From contig JAFGTA010000211.1 in assembly GCA_016934355.1 (NCBI GenBank), positions 1-21,903 of the forward strand: 21,903 nt of DNA, in the 5' to 3' direction. The position numbers were made by a program, and so were the translations under genes. This DNA is from Candidatus Bathyarchaeota archaeon (GTDB taxonomy: Archaea; Thermoproteota; Bathyarchaeia; TCS64). The number at the start of each line of letters is the position of its first letter. Position 1 is the stretch's first letter. Positions 1 through 6,044 of the stretch are shown here, one piece after another. The notes under the pieces were generated by a model that made no database searches, was not told the DNA's origin, and saw only the letters and a list, made by a program, of their open reading frames with translations.

Positions 1-807
1 CATAAAAGCTGGGGCAGCGAGATCAGCATCCACTACTACTCCAACGTAGAGACCGCCCGCTGCACCGTCACACGGGACGTCACGGTAGAGGAGTCGACCA
101 AGGAAGACTATCAGCGGCTCGCGTACCTCCACTACAGGGACCACAGGGTGGTCGCGCCCCACAAGTTCTTCTCAATGAAGCTCGGGGACGAGTTAATCGG
201 CGTCATAGCGTACACGTACACGACCCCCACGGCCTCGGGGCGGGTGAAAGCCGTGGGCTACCGACCACGACTGAAGGAGCTCAACGAGGAGTGGGCACTC
301 ATCAGCAGAGTCATCGTCCACCCCAAGTACAGGACCATAGGCCTCGGCGCCAAGCTCATCAAGGATACGCTGCGGCTCACTGGCCGCCGGCATGTCGAGC
401 TCATAGCAGTGATGGCACAGTACAACCCCTTCGCCGAGAAAGCCGGAATGAAGAAGATACTGGTCAAAGAGCCCACTGAGAAGATAGTCAAGGCTGTGGA
501 CAGGCTCAGTATGTTGGGCTTCAACCCGGCGATGCTTGCTTCGAGGAAGTACAACGAGAGGGGATTAAGTAAGCTCACACCAGATAAGCTGAGAGACGTC
601 AAGGAGACTCTACAACGCGTAGACGCTCATTGCTACCGCCGGCTTGCTCGGGTTCACAAGCCCTACCTCAGGAAAACTGAGTTCGTGGAGTGGCTCAGGG
701 ACGCCGACATAGAGAGCTTGGCATGGACGCTACAGATTCTCGGAATCCTGTCACAGACAAAGGTGTACCTCTACTGGTGCAGAGACGGGTCGAGGGGACA
801 TGATTGA
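1..807 (+). CDS. GNAT acetyltransferase-domain protein, 5' partial (resembles ABC-ATPase/acetyltransferase fusion family)
   Basis: The frame is open from the first base to TGA at 805-807, so the true start lies outside the window; the GTG at 148 is internal. The part seen is about 268 residues. A GNAT core spans roughly bases 150-460. Its acetyl-CoA pyrophosphate-loop motif is RTIGLG (bases 331-348), preceded by the beta-4 strand ISRVIVHPKY and followed by YNPFAEKAGM, the usual beta-5/alpha-4 end of the fold. A helical tail of about 110 residues follows. The wording matches my memory of COG2401, archaeal proteins in which an ABC ATPase is fused to an acetyltransferase. The ATPase would lie upstream and cannot be seen here, so that assignment is inference. 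The gene runs the same way as the terminase module and lies 77 bases before it. The acetylated substrate is unknown. Confidence 0.75.
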   Translation, partial: HKSWGSEISIHYYSNVETARCTVTRDVTVEESTKEDYQRLAYLHYRDHRVVAPHKFFSMKLGDELIGVIAYTYTTPTASGRVKAVGYRPRLKELNEEWALISRVIVHPKYRTIGLGAKLIKDTLRLTGRRHVELIAVMAQYNPFAEKAGMKKILVKEPTEKIVKAVDRLSMLGFNPAMLASRKYNERGLSKLTPDKLRDVKETLQRVDAHCYRRLARVHKPYLRKTEFVEWLRDADIESLAWTLQILGILSQTKVYLYWCRDGSRGHD

Positions 808-835
808 TAACGGCGTGGAATGGAGTACGAGACTT

Positions 836-880
836 TGATGTATAATCGTTTGAAATTTCCATTTAGCGATGCTGAGGTGA
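836..880 (+). promoter_or_regulatory. Putative promoter and ribosome site for the terminase module
   Basis: A TATA-like stretch (TGTATAATCG, about 838-847) is followed some 27 bases later by GAGGTGA (874-880), a good Shine-Dalgarno sequence four bases before the TTG at 885. This supports both a separate transcript for the downstream genes and the TTG start. Confidence 0.45.
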
Positions 881-884
881 GGCC

Positions 885-1160
885 TTGCGGAGTTACATAT
901 TCACCGAGAAGGAAAGGAGGCTGCTAGAACAGTGGCTGAAGACCGGAGAAGAAAACCAGGCCACAAAGGACACCTTCTGCCTGATCAGGAGAAACATGCC
1001 TCATTTGAACCGAGACCTAAGACTCATGCTGAAAGTCATATGGGAGCTCAAGAGGAGGCGGCGGTGGAGCGGCAGGGTGACCGAGTCGAGCGAGTTCGGC
1101 TCCAAATTTCGACTCGCCGAGTCCGCATTGACCCGGCTAAAAAACGAGAGAGCTACATAA
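885..1160 (+). CDS. Small helical protein upstream of terminase; zero-frame part of a possible frameshifted small subunit
   Basis: 91 residues from TTG 885, chosen because GAGGTGA lies at the right distance. The N-terminal half (YIFTEKERRLLEQWLKTGEE, then a helical run ending ELKRRRRW) resembles short conserved archaeal proteins of unknown function that I cannot name. The rest is basic and helical. Codon third positions are GC-rich in this frame until the A-run at 1139-1144, and only five codons then remain before TAA. Coding signal passes to the -1 frame exactly there. The product may therefore mostly be made as a fusion of about 170 residues with the coiled-coil ORF that follows. Its position directly before a terminase large subunit suggests a terminase small subunit (DNA-binding head, helical oligomerisation tail), but no diagnostic motif proves this. 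Confidence 0.65.
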   Translation: MRSYIFTEKERRLLEQWLKTGEENQATKDTFCLIRRNMPHLNRDLRLMLKVIWELKRRRRWSGRVTESSEFGSKFRLAESALTRLKNERAT

Positions 1161-1396
1161 ATCGCCTTGAGAATGTCTTCCGGCAGTGCGACAAGATGAT
1201 CTCAGACCCCGAAGGCTATGAGGAGATTCAGGTCAAGGCGATGTCCGTGCTCATCAGGGCAATCAAGGTCTGCTATGGCCTGGTTTTGGACATAGAGGTA
1301 GAGAATCTTGAGCGGGAAGTTGAGGAGCTGGAGAAAGAAGAAAGAGAGCTTGCACAGAACAGGGGAGAAGACGCGCTCGGTTACGAGATCGCCTAG
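1064..1396 (+). CDS. Coiled-coil protein in the -1 frame (own GTG start or made by frameshifting)
   Basis: From about base 1139 this frame is clearly coding: a helical segment (RESYINRLENVFRQCDKM, then EEIQVKAMSVLIRAIKVCYG) leads to a Glu/Lys/Leu-rich coiled coil ending GEDALGYEIA. Upstream of 1139 the frame looks like a shadow of the 885 ORF, with poor third-position bias. There are two ways to make it: a GTG at 1064 with AGAGGAGG at 1051-1058 in front, giving 110 residues and a 97-base overlap; or a -1 frameshift at 1139-1145 giving a fusion. The codon bias favours the second. A sequencing or mutational indel is a third possibility. It overlaps the terminase start, which points to translational coupling. 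By position it may be the oligomerisation part of a small terminase subunit. Confidence 0.6.
   Translation: MERQGDRVERVRLQISTRRVRIDPAKKRESYINRLENVFRQCDKMISDPEGYEEIQVKAMSVLIRAIKVCYGLVLDIEVENLEREVEELEKEERELAQNRGEDALGYEIA
1139..1145 (+). promoter_or_regulatory. Candidate -1 ribosomal frameshift site, A AAA AAC
   Basis: In the zero frame of the 885 ORF the codons are CTA-AAA-AAC, so 1139-1145 reads A_AAA_AAC, a textbook X_XXY_YYZ slippery heptamer. A -1 slip moves ribosomes into the frame that reads AAA-AAA-CGA and continues to 1396. I see no clear stimulatory pseudoknot just downstream and no Shine-Dalgarno about 10 bases upstream. Confidence 0.5.
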
Positions 1397-2822
1397 AGTC
1401 CTCCCGGTCGACACAGTCGAGTTCTGCAGGGAGTGGCTCCACTACGAGCCATTCGAGTATAACTGGCCTTTCCTCATGGACGACGGCCACTTCATAGCCA
1501 ACCTAATGGCCCGCCAGACAGGCAAGACCTTCAACGGAATGGCGAAGCTACTCTATTACGCATTCAAGTACCCTAACTCGGTCATACTAGTGACAGCGCC
1601 CAAACTAGACCAGGTTAAGAACATCGCCTTCAACGCACTTCACCAGCACATCAGGCGCATGGAATCCAACGACAAACGGTTCTTCGACTACGTAATAGGG
1701 AATAGAAACATACTACGCACCGTCATACGCTTCAGGAACGGCAGCCAGATACTCGCCGAGTCACCCATCCCGGAGACCATCAGGGGCCACACGGCGAAGG
1801 TCGTCTACCTCATGGAGTGCAACTTCATCAGAGAAGACGAGGACCTCTACTCCGCCGTCCTCTTCACCCTAAACACCACCAACGGTTACCTAATAGCGGA
1901 GTCAACCCCCTGGAACACCGACAGCGTATTCCACAAGATGTTCCACGACCCACAGTACAACAAATTCAGCACCCACGTAGTAGACTACACCAAGGCAATG
2001 GCGCCCCATGGGCCCCTGAACCCCGAGTTCGTCGACATGATTAAGCAACAACTCGTCGGCGACCCTATCCGCTGGAAACGCGAGATGCTATGCGAGTGGA
2101 CAGAGGACACAGACAGATGGCTACCCGCCAGCCTCATAGCCCTCTGCCAGGACACCGCCCTCAGATACTACAGCGCAGAGAAAAGGCACAGGGGCAGGTT
2201 CTACGCGGGAGTAGACTTCGGCAAGAAGCAGGACCACAGCGTCGTAGCGATAGTCGAAGCGAAAATAGACCATCTACACCTCAGGCACTGCCACCAGTTC
2301 AAGCTAGACACACCCTACGGCGTCGTAATCGGATACATCAAACGCCTACAAGACAACTGGAACAGGCTCGCCTCCATAACCTGCGACCAGACCGGCGTAG
2401 GCGACTACATCGTGGAGGACATGAAGCGAGTCGGCGTCAGAAACGTCGAGGGCGTAACATTCACCGAGACAAGCAAGGAGACGATGGCCACAGCCCTCAA
2501 GGAAACCATGAGGACGGCCGAGTGCCCCCACTGTAGCTGGAGAGGGTACATAGAGACATTGGAAGGTGAATGGACGACAACGTGTCTACAGGGATGCACA
2601 AGCAGCGAAGGCAACCCCCAGACCCTGACCCCTCTACTCCACATACCATACGACCCAGAGCTAATCAACGAACTCAACACCCCCACATATCAACTCGCTA
2701 AGACCGGCAAGATCCAGTACAGCCACCCAGCGGGAACACACGACGACAGGTTCTGGGCAACAGCCCTAGCGGTCTATTCAATTACGGAAAAAAGGGCGAA
2801 CAAGCCTATTGCTAAGAGATAG
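1350..2822 (+). CDS. Phage-type terminase large subunit (packaging ATPase plus nuclease)
   Basis: 490 residues from TTG 1350; TTG 1308 and 1320 are alternatives, but they lie deeper in the previous gene. In virus relatives the protein pumps DNA into capsids and cuts it. The ATPase domain has a terminase-type Walker A, ARQTGKT (54-60), and a Walker B region, VVYLMEC, with catalytic Glu at 156 but Met155 where Asp is usual. The coupling motif is AESTPW. The RNase-H-fold nuclease carries its acidic residues at D289 (GVDFGKKQDHS), D346 (TCDQTGVGD) and D465/D466 (HDDRFW). A four-cysteine insertion (C392, C395, C412, C416) is probably a zinc ribbon inside the nuclease domain. No portal, protease or capsid gene follows within 19 kb, so this is either a provirus edge or a domesticated enzyme. 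The family call is firm; the role is open. Confidence 0.9.
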   Translation: MHRTGEKTRSVTRSPRVLPVDTVEFCREWLHYEPFEYNWPFLMDDGHFIANLMARQTGKTFNGMAKLLYYAFKYPNSVILVTAPKLDQVKNIAFNALHQHIRRMESNDKRFFDYVIGNRNILRTVIRFRNGSQILAESPIPETIRGHTAKVVYLMECNFIREDEDLYSAVLFTLNTTNGYLIAESTPWNTDSVFHKMFHDPQYNKFSTHVVDYTKAMAPHGPLNPEFVDMIKQQLVGDPIRWKREMLCEWTEDTDRWLPASLIALCQDTALRYYSAEKRHRGRFYAGVDFGKKQDHSVVAIVEAKIDHLHLRHCHQFKLDTPYGVVIGYIKRLQDNWNRLASITCDQTGVGDYIVEDMKRVGVRNVEGVTFTETSKETMATALKETMRTAECPHCSWRGYIETLEGEWTTTCLQGCTSSEGNPQTLTPLLHIPYDPELINELNTPTYQLAKTGKIQYSHPAGTHDDRFWATALAVYSITEKRANKPIAKR

Positions 2823-2868
2823 AGATTTTTCAGACTTTCTGTCTTCCACATTGAATCCCCATAGTACT

Positions 2869-3012
2869 TCATTGCCGCATCTCTACTATATCACTGGTAA
2901 AAAGGTCGATGATAATCTGGGTTTCATCACAGACGCGCGCAATTACACATGATCTGACGCTCCCGCTATCGATTTCAAGTCTATATTGAGGATACAAAGT
3001 CAGTATTAGCAT
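2869..3012 (-). CDS. Possible small protein, 47 residues
   Basis: A weak candidate. From ATG at 3012 it reads YPQYRLEIDSGSVRSCVIAR and ends FTSDIVEMRQ, a plausible small beta-rich sequence that looks more protein-like than random antisense. It has no clear Shine-Dalgarno and no family I recognise. It lies in AT-rich DNA after the terminase and is divergent from the next small gene. It may be noncoding. Confidence 0.25.
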   Translation of the reverse strand: MLILTLYPQYRLEIDSGSVRSCVIARVCDETQIIIDLFTSDIVEMRQ

Positions 3013-3053
3013 TCTATATATTTGAGAAAAGGATACCCATCCATTCCAGGTGA
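3011..3053 (+). promoter_or_regulatory. Putative TATA box and ribosome site for the 3062 ORF
   Basis: ATTCTATATATTT at 3011-3023 is a good archaeal TATA element. AGGTGA at 3048-3053 is a Shine-Dalgarno sequence eight bases before ATG 3062, and it is why I prefer 3062 to the nearer GTG 3050 and ATG 3053. Confidence 0.45.
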
Positions 3054-3061
3054 TGCACAAG

Positions 3062-3265
3062 ATGGGAATAGTGAATGTTGACCCAGACACAGTTATTCTG
3101 GTTTCGTTATCAGACAGCGTTCCTGAGGGCTGGGATCCTTACAGTGCCGCCACTCAAAGTCTACATAATATTCACAGTTACAAGGACTATAAAGATAGAT
3201 TCATGAAGCTTGAATCTAGAGTTCAGCATAATATTGTATCAAAAATCGTTGAAAACATGTATTAA
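3062..3265 (+). CDS. Small hypothetical protein, 67 residues
   Basis: Starts MGIVNVDPDTVILVSLSD and ends SKIVENMY. It has an acidic beta-like N-terminus and an amphipathic helical C-terminal half (HSYKDYKDRFMKLESRVQHN). There is no signal peptide, cysteine pair or recognisable motif. A TATA box and a well-spaced Shine-Dalgarno stand upstream. Its base composition is more AT-rich than the flanking genes, consistent with mobile-element cargo, and it lies between the terminase and the housekeeping-like PAC2 gene. I do not recognise a family. Confidence 0.5.
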   Translation: MGIVNVDPDTVILVSLSDSVPEGWDPYSAATQSLHNIHSYKDYKDRFMKLESRVQHNIVSKIVENMY

Positions 3266-3315
3266 TAAGCCTCGTTTCTCTCTTTTCTTACCCTGTATAC
3301 CAAGCCAATTATTGA

Positions 3316-3352
3316 GCCTGTGAAGAACCCCCGGCTGAAGCCGATAACAGGC
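3316..3352. repeat. Nested inverted repeat (possible terminator or structured RNA)
   Basis: GCCTGT (3316-3321) pairs with ACAGGC (3347-3352), and inside it CGGC-TGAA-GCCG (3332-3343) forms a second stem. A pyrimidine-rich stretch lies just upstream after the small gene, and the PAC2 promoter region follows. It could end the transcript of the small gene or be part of the PAC2 upstream region. Confidence 0.35.
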
Positions 3353-3457
3353 CTTTAACGAGATCTGTGAACTTATTCCATCCATCCTAAGTCTCCGCTT
3401 TTTTAAAAAGATATTAGTTTTTTATTAATAGCCTTAATTCTATAATAGGCAGACACA

Positions 3458-4177
3458 ATGGCAGACATAGAGATAGTTGAACTCTCCGAGATCCCCATAA
3501 AGAAGCGCACGGTTGTAACGGGCTTCGCAGGAGCCGGCTTCATCAGTAACACAGCCCTCATGTACGCAGCCCGAGCCAAGGGCTTCAACCAGGTAGGGCA
3601 CCTCCACGGTAATATGATGCCCGCCATGATGATCCTTGTGGAGGGAAAGCCTAGACACAGCTTCCGCATCTACACCGATGCTTCAGACGATCTTATGTTC
3701 CTGGTAACCGAGTCCATGTATTCCTCCGAATCCACATGGGCAATAGGCAAGGGGCTCATGACGTGGCTCAAGAAAAAGGGCTTAAAGGAGATAGTAGCCT
3801 TCGAGGGTTTCCCCTCTGCAATGAAGGGTATCTACGGGTTCACAACAGGGGATAAGAACCTCCAAGGCTACGGCATCCAGCCTATCACTGAGGGAGCCAT
3901 ACAAGGGGTCAACGCCTCCCTGCTGGATGAGGCCATGAAAGAGGGCGTCGAATGGACAACCATCTTCGTACCCACTCGTTTAATCAGCAACATCGACTAC
4001 CAGGGGGTAGCAGACACCATCCAGGTACTCAACACCATGTTCAAACTGGACGTGGACGCCGAAGAACCTAGAAGAATGTCAGAAGCCATTACACAAGCAA
4101 CAGCACCCCATAAAAAACAGCTGCAAAAGAGAGGCGGTTTCCTGAACAGGATACTACCCGGAGAAACCGGTACGTGA
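3458..4177 (+). CDS. PAC2-family protein (proteasome-assembly-chaperone-like)
   Basis: 239 residues. The N-terminal TGFAGAGFISNTALMYAA fits the glycine-rich first loop of the PAC2 family (Pfam PAC2; COG1938/COG2047). Later segments EIVAFEGFPSAMK and the ASLLDEAMKEGVEWTTIFVP strand-helix also fit. Eukaryotic PAC2 helps assemble the proteasome alpha ring, and archaeal relatives such as PbaA bind proteasome core particles through a C-terminal HbYX tail. This protein ends FLNRILPGETGT and lacks that tail, so proteasome binding by that route is not supported. Length matches the family. ATG 3458 follows an AT-rich promoter-like stretch (about 3399-3430) with no Shine-Dalgarno, suggesting a short leader. 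No proteasome gene is nearby. Confidence 0.85.
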   Translation: MADIEIVELSEIPIKKRTVVTGFAGAGFISNTALMYAARAKGFNQVGHLHGNMMPAMMILVEGKPRHSFRIYTDASDDLMFLVTESMYSSESTWAIGKGLMTWLKKKGLKEIVAFEGFPSAMKGIYGFTTGDKNLQGYGIQPITEGAIQGVNASLLDEAMKEGVEWTTIFVPTRLISNIDYQGVADTIQVLNTMFKLDVDAEEPRRMSEAITQATAPHKKQLQKRGGFLNRILPGETGT

Positions 4178-4225
4178 GCGCGCGCGACAGTATTATATTT
4201 AAAAAAAAATATTTTTCTAGGATAT

Positions 4226-4279
4226 TAGAATATTTATAGTGCTAGTGATTTTATAGCACTTATAATTGCGAATATTCTA
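4226..4279. repeat. Nested AT-rich inverted repeats between convergent genes
   Basis: The outer arms TAGAATATT (4226-4234) and AATATTCTA (4271-4279) are perfect complements. The inner arms AGTGCTA (4238-4244) and TAGCACT (4254-4260) are also perfect. The two stems stack into one hairpin of about 54 bases between the PAC2 gene (+) and the SPFH gene (-). The rest of 4178-4337 is AT-rich with long A and T runs and no gene. Confidence 0.5.
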
Positions 4280-4310
4280 GTTTATCATAAGTTTGTAAGA
4301 TAGTTAGATG

Positions 4311-4362
4311 AAAAAAGGGAACAATGATCACCTGTTGCACCGACGGGCTACGGCCCGTGGTG
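4311..4362 (-). terminator. Hairpin plus T-run after the SPFH gene
   Basis: On the minus strand the gene end is followed by a stem of about ten base pairs (CACC and ACGGGC at 4338-4348 with GCCCGT and GGTG at 4353-4362, one bulged G, loop TACG). A run of six T follows at about 4312-4317. This is a credible transcription terminator. Confidence 0.5.
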
Positions 4363-4379
4363 TTCAAGCTGGAGAGGGT

Positions 4380-5309
4380 TTAACCCGTGTCCCTCGTGAG
4401 TTGGCTGATGTCCAGTATCAATCCCTGTCCGTCACCCGAGTAGACAACGGGTAGCTCCCCATTCCACTGCTGCAGCCACAGGTACTGGCTGTACTCGGTG
4501 GTCATCTGCTCGGTGATGAGTTTGATCGCTTGAGCCGTCGCGTTTGCCTGAATTATCTGGGCGAAAGCGTCTCCCTCCGCGCGAGCGATGGTGGCGTTCT
4601 TAGCTGCCTCCGCCTGGATGATCTGTTGCTGTGCCTCATACCTGATCTGTTCAAGGGTGTTCTTTGCCTGCAGCGCCATCTGCTCCGCGATGACCTTCGC
4701 CTCGATAGCCTGTGAGAAACTCGTACTGAACTGGAAGTCGGTTAGGCTTACGCTTATCACATCGATGTTAAACGCGCTCAGACGTTCAACGAGAATATCG
4801 TCAAACGTAGCCTTTACTTCAGCACGCTTTGTCACCAGCTCCTCTGCCCTATAATCAGCTGTGACGGCCTTCAGGCTCTCCTCGATGTTAGGTTTGATAA
4901 CTCTGGCGACGTAATCTTCTCTGAGGTCCTTGTAGATCTCGTTGACTCTGCCTGGGTCCAGCCTGAAGTTAACGGCAACCGTAGTAGCGACCTCTTGGAG
5001 GTCCCGTGTAACGGTTGCCTCGGTGGACTCTGCCTTCTGTATCTGGACATTCATCAAGACCACTGTCTGGCTGAACGGCACCTTATAGTTCAGGCCCTCC
5101 TGGAATATTTTGTCCTCTACCTTACCGAAGGTCAGTAGTACTCCTCTGTAACCTGACGGGACTCGTACAAACACGGATGTCATCACCACAAGCCCGATGA
5201 CGGCGATCACCACAAGGACAGTTACCACGCCTGAGAACCGTTTTAAGGTGTTCGGGACTGATGGGATATCGTATCTTCTCCCCCCGGGTTCGTAGCCAAA
5301 TATACGCAT
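4380..5309 (-). CDS. SPFH/prohibitin-family membrane protein
   Basis: 309 residues. A cytosolic N-terminal stretch with several Arg (to about 25) leads to one membrane helix (about 27-49) and then the SPFH start VPSGYRGVLLTFGKV (about 52-66). The SPFH core follows (FRLDPGRVNEIYKDL, SVSLTDFQFS). After it comes an Ala/Glu/Gln-rich coiled coil (about 205-270, including QIIQAEAAKNATIARAEGDA), the oligomerisation part of prohibitins. Such proteins form large membrane rings that organise lipid domains or restrain membrane proteases; no protease partner (FtsH, NfeD/STOMP) is adjacent, so the partner is unknown. AAAGGAGAAA lies a few bases before ATG 5309, and a TATA box stands at 5351-5360. It appears to be a single-gene unit. 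Confidence 0.92.
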   Translation of the reverse strand: MRIFGYEPGGRRYDIPSVPNTLKRFSGVVTVLVVIAVIGLVVMTSVFVRVPSGYRGVLLTFGKVEDKIFQEGLNYKVPFSQTVVLMNVQIQKAESTEATVTRDLQEVATTVAVNFRLDPGRVNEIYKDLREDYVARVIKPNIEESLKAVTADYRAEELVTKRAEVKATFDDILVERLSAFNIDVISVSLTDFQFSTSFSQAIEAKVIAEQMALQAKNTLEQIRYEAQQQIIQAEAAKNATIARAEGDAFAQIIQANATAQAIKLITEQMTTEYSQYLWLQQWNGELPVVYSGDGQGLILDISQLTRDTG

Positions 5310-5362
5310 TTCTTCATTTCTCCTTTGTTTGTTGAGTTGAGTGAGTCGAGCTTATTTATAGT
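5310..5362 (-). promoter_or_regulatory. Promoter and ribosome site of the SPFH gene
   Basis: On the minus strand CTATAAATAAG (about 5351-5361) is a near-consensus archaeal TATA box. A strong Shine-Dalgarno, AAAGGAGAAA, precedes the ATG by about six bases, giving a transcript with a short leader. Confidence 0.6.
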
Positions 5363-5374
5363 TACTTCAGAATC

Positions 5375-5829
5375 ATGTCAGAAAGCGTGCCAGCGCGATG
5401 CTATATTCCTGAGGTTTACATGCAACAAATATTCTCGTTTGGTTTAGACTCGGCCGAACATGGAGAAACGTGAGGACGTAGCGCCCATCCTCCAAGCTGA
5501 ACCTGCACGACACAGAAGAAACCATCTCCCAGCCCCACCACAAGACCGGCACAGGAAAGCCTCCCAGAAGCCCACTGGGCATCTTCAAAGCGTTAACAGT
5601 TCAGCAGCTGAGAAACATACCCAGCGACAGGGAGCATTACAGGCGCCTCTGGAACGATGAAGCCCCGAGAACTATATGCGACATCGAGGACCGTGAGAAG
5701 CCCAACCACCCGCCCCGGCCGACAAGGTTCAGGAACCGCGTCGGCCGCGAGAGGCTTGAAGACATCATGACCGGCCTCCTGGAGGAGCTTGTTGAAGAAG
5801 GCGTCGTTAAGGTGAAGCGCTGGCCCTGG
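5375..5829 (+). pseudogene. Remnant of a hypothetical gene, frame-broken
   Basis: Two coding-like blocks lie in different frames. ATG 5375-5473 reads MSESVPARCYIPEVYMQQ and stops at TGA. From 5482 another frame is open (LHDTEETISQPHHKTGTGK, FKALTVQQLRNIPSDREHYR, then RERLEDIMTGLLEELVEEGVVKVKRWPWVL) but has no usable start before an internal ATG at 5767. Its last stretch looks like a winged-helix end. It appears to lose coding character near 5830, where an opposing fragment begins. I recognise no family. A frameshift plus 3' truncation, next to an insertion element, is the simplest reading. Confidence 0.45.
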
Positions 5830-5830
5830 G

Positions 5831-5996
5831 TGCTGCCTTCATCAAGGCGTGGAGCAGGCGGGGCCCGGCGGACGACAGCCACGGCCTCCCTGACCCTGAG
5901 GCTTCCTCTCTCAACATCAAACACCTTCTCGGCCTCATCGATTGTGAAAACCTGCCTTCTCGCCACCTCAGGAGGGATTCTTCTCAACGCAATCAC
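5831..5996 (-). pseudogene. Fragment of a helix-turn-helix-like gene
   Basis: From GTG 5996 on the minus strand the sequence reads IALRRIPPEVARRQVFTIDE, AEKVFDVERG, SLRVREAVAVVRRA, a pattern like the N-terminal winged-helix part of AbiEi-type antitoxins or related regulators. After about residue 55 the frame merely runs antisense to the plus-strand relic, so the 3' end seems lost. The two relics meet tail to tail near 5830, which looks like a deletion junction. The similarity to AbiEi is only a resemblance. Confidence 0.35.
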
Positions 5997-6044
5997 CCCA
6001 ATTCACAATTCTGTTAACTATAGAGAATTTTGATTTACCTCTTG

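Noticed and set aside
932..1063. ATG 932 as start of the -1-frame coiled-coil gene
   Set aside because: Codon bias upstream of 1139 belongs to the 885 frame, so this stretch is a shadow.
3316..3352. C/D-box small RNA
   Set aside because: A CTGA is present, but no good RTGATGA C box at proper spacing.
4140..4177. HbYX proteasome-binding tail on the PAC2 protein
   Set aside because: The last residues (PGETGT) have no hydrophobic-Tyr-X ending.
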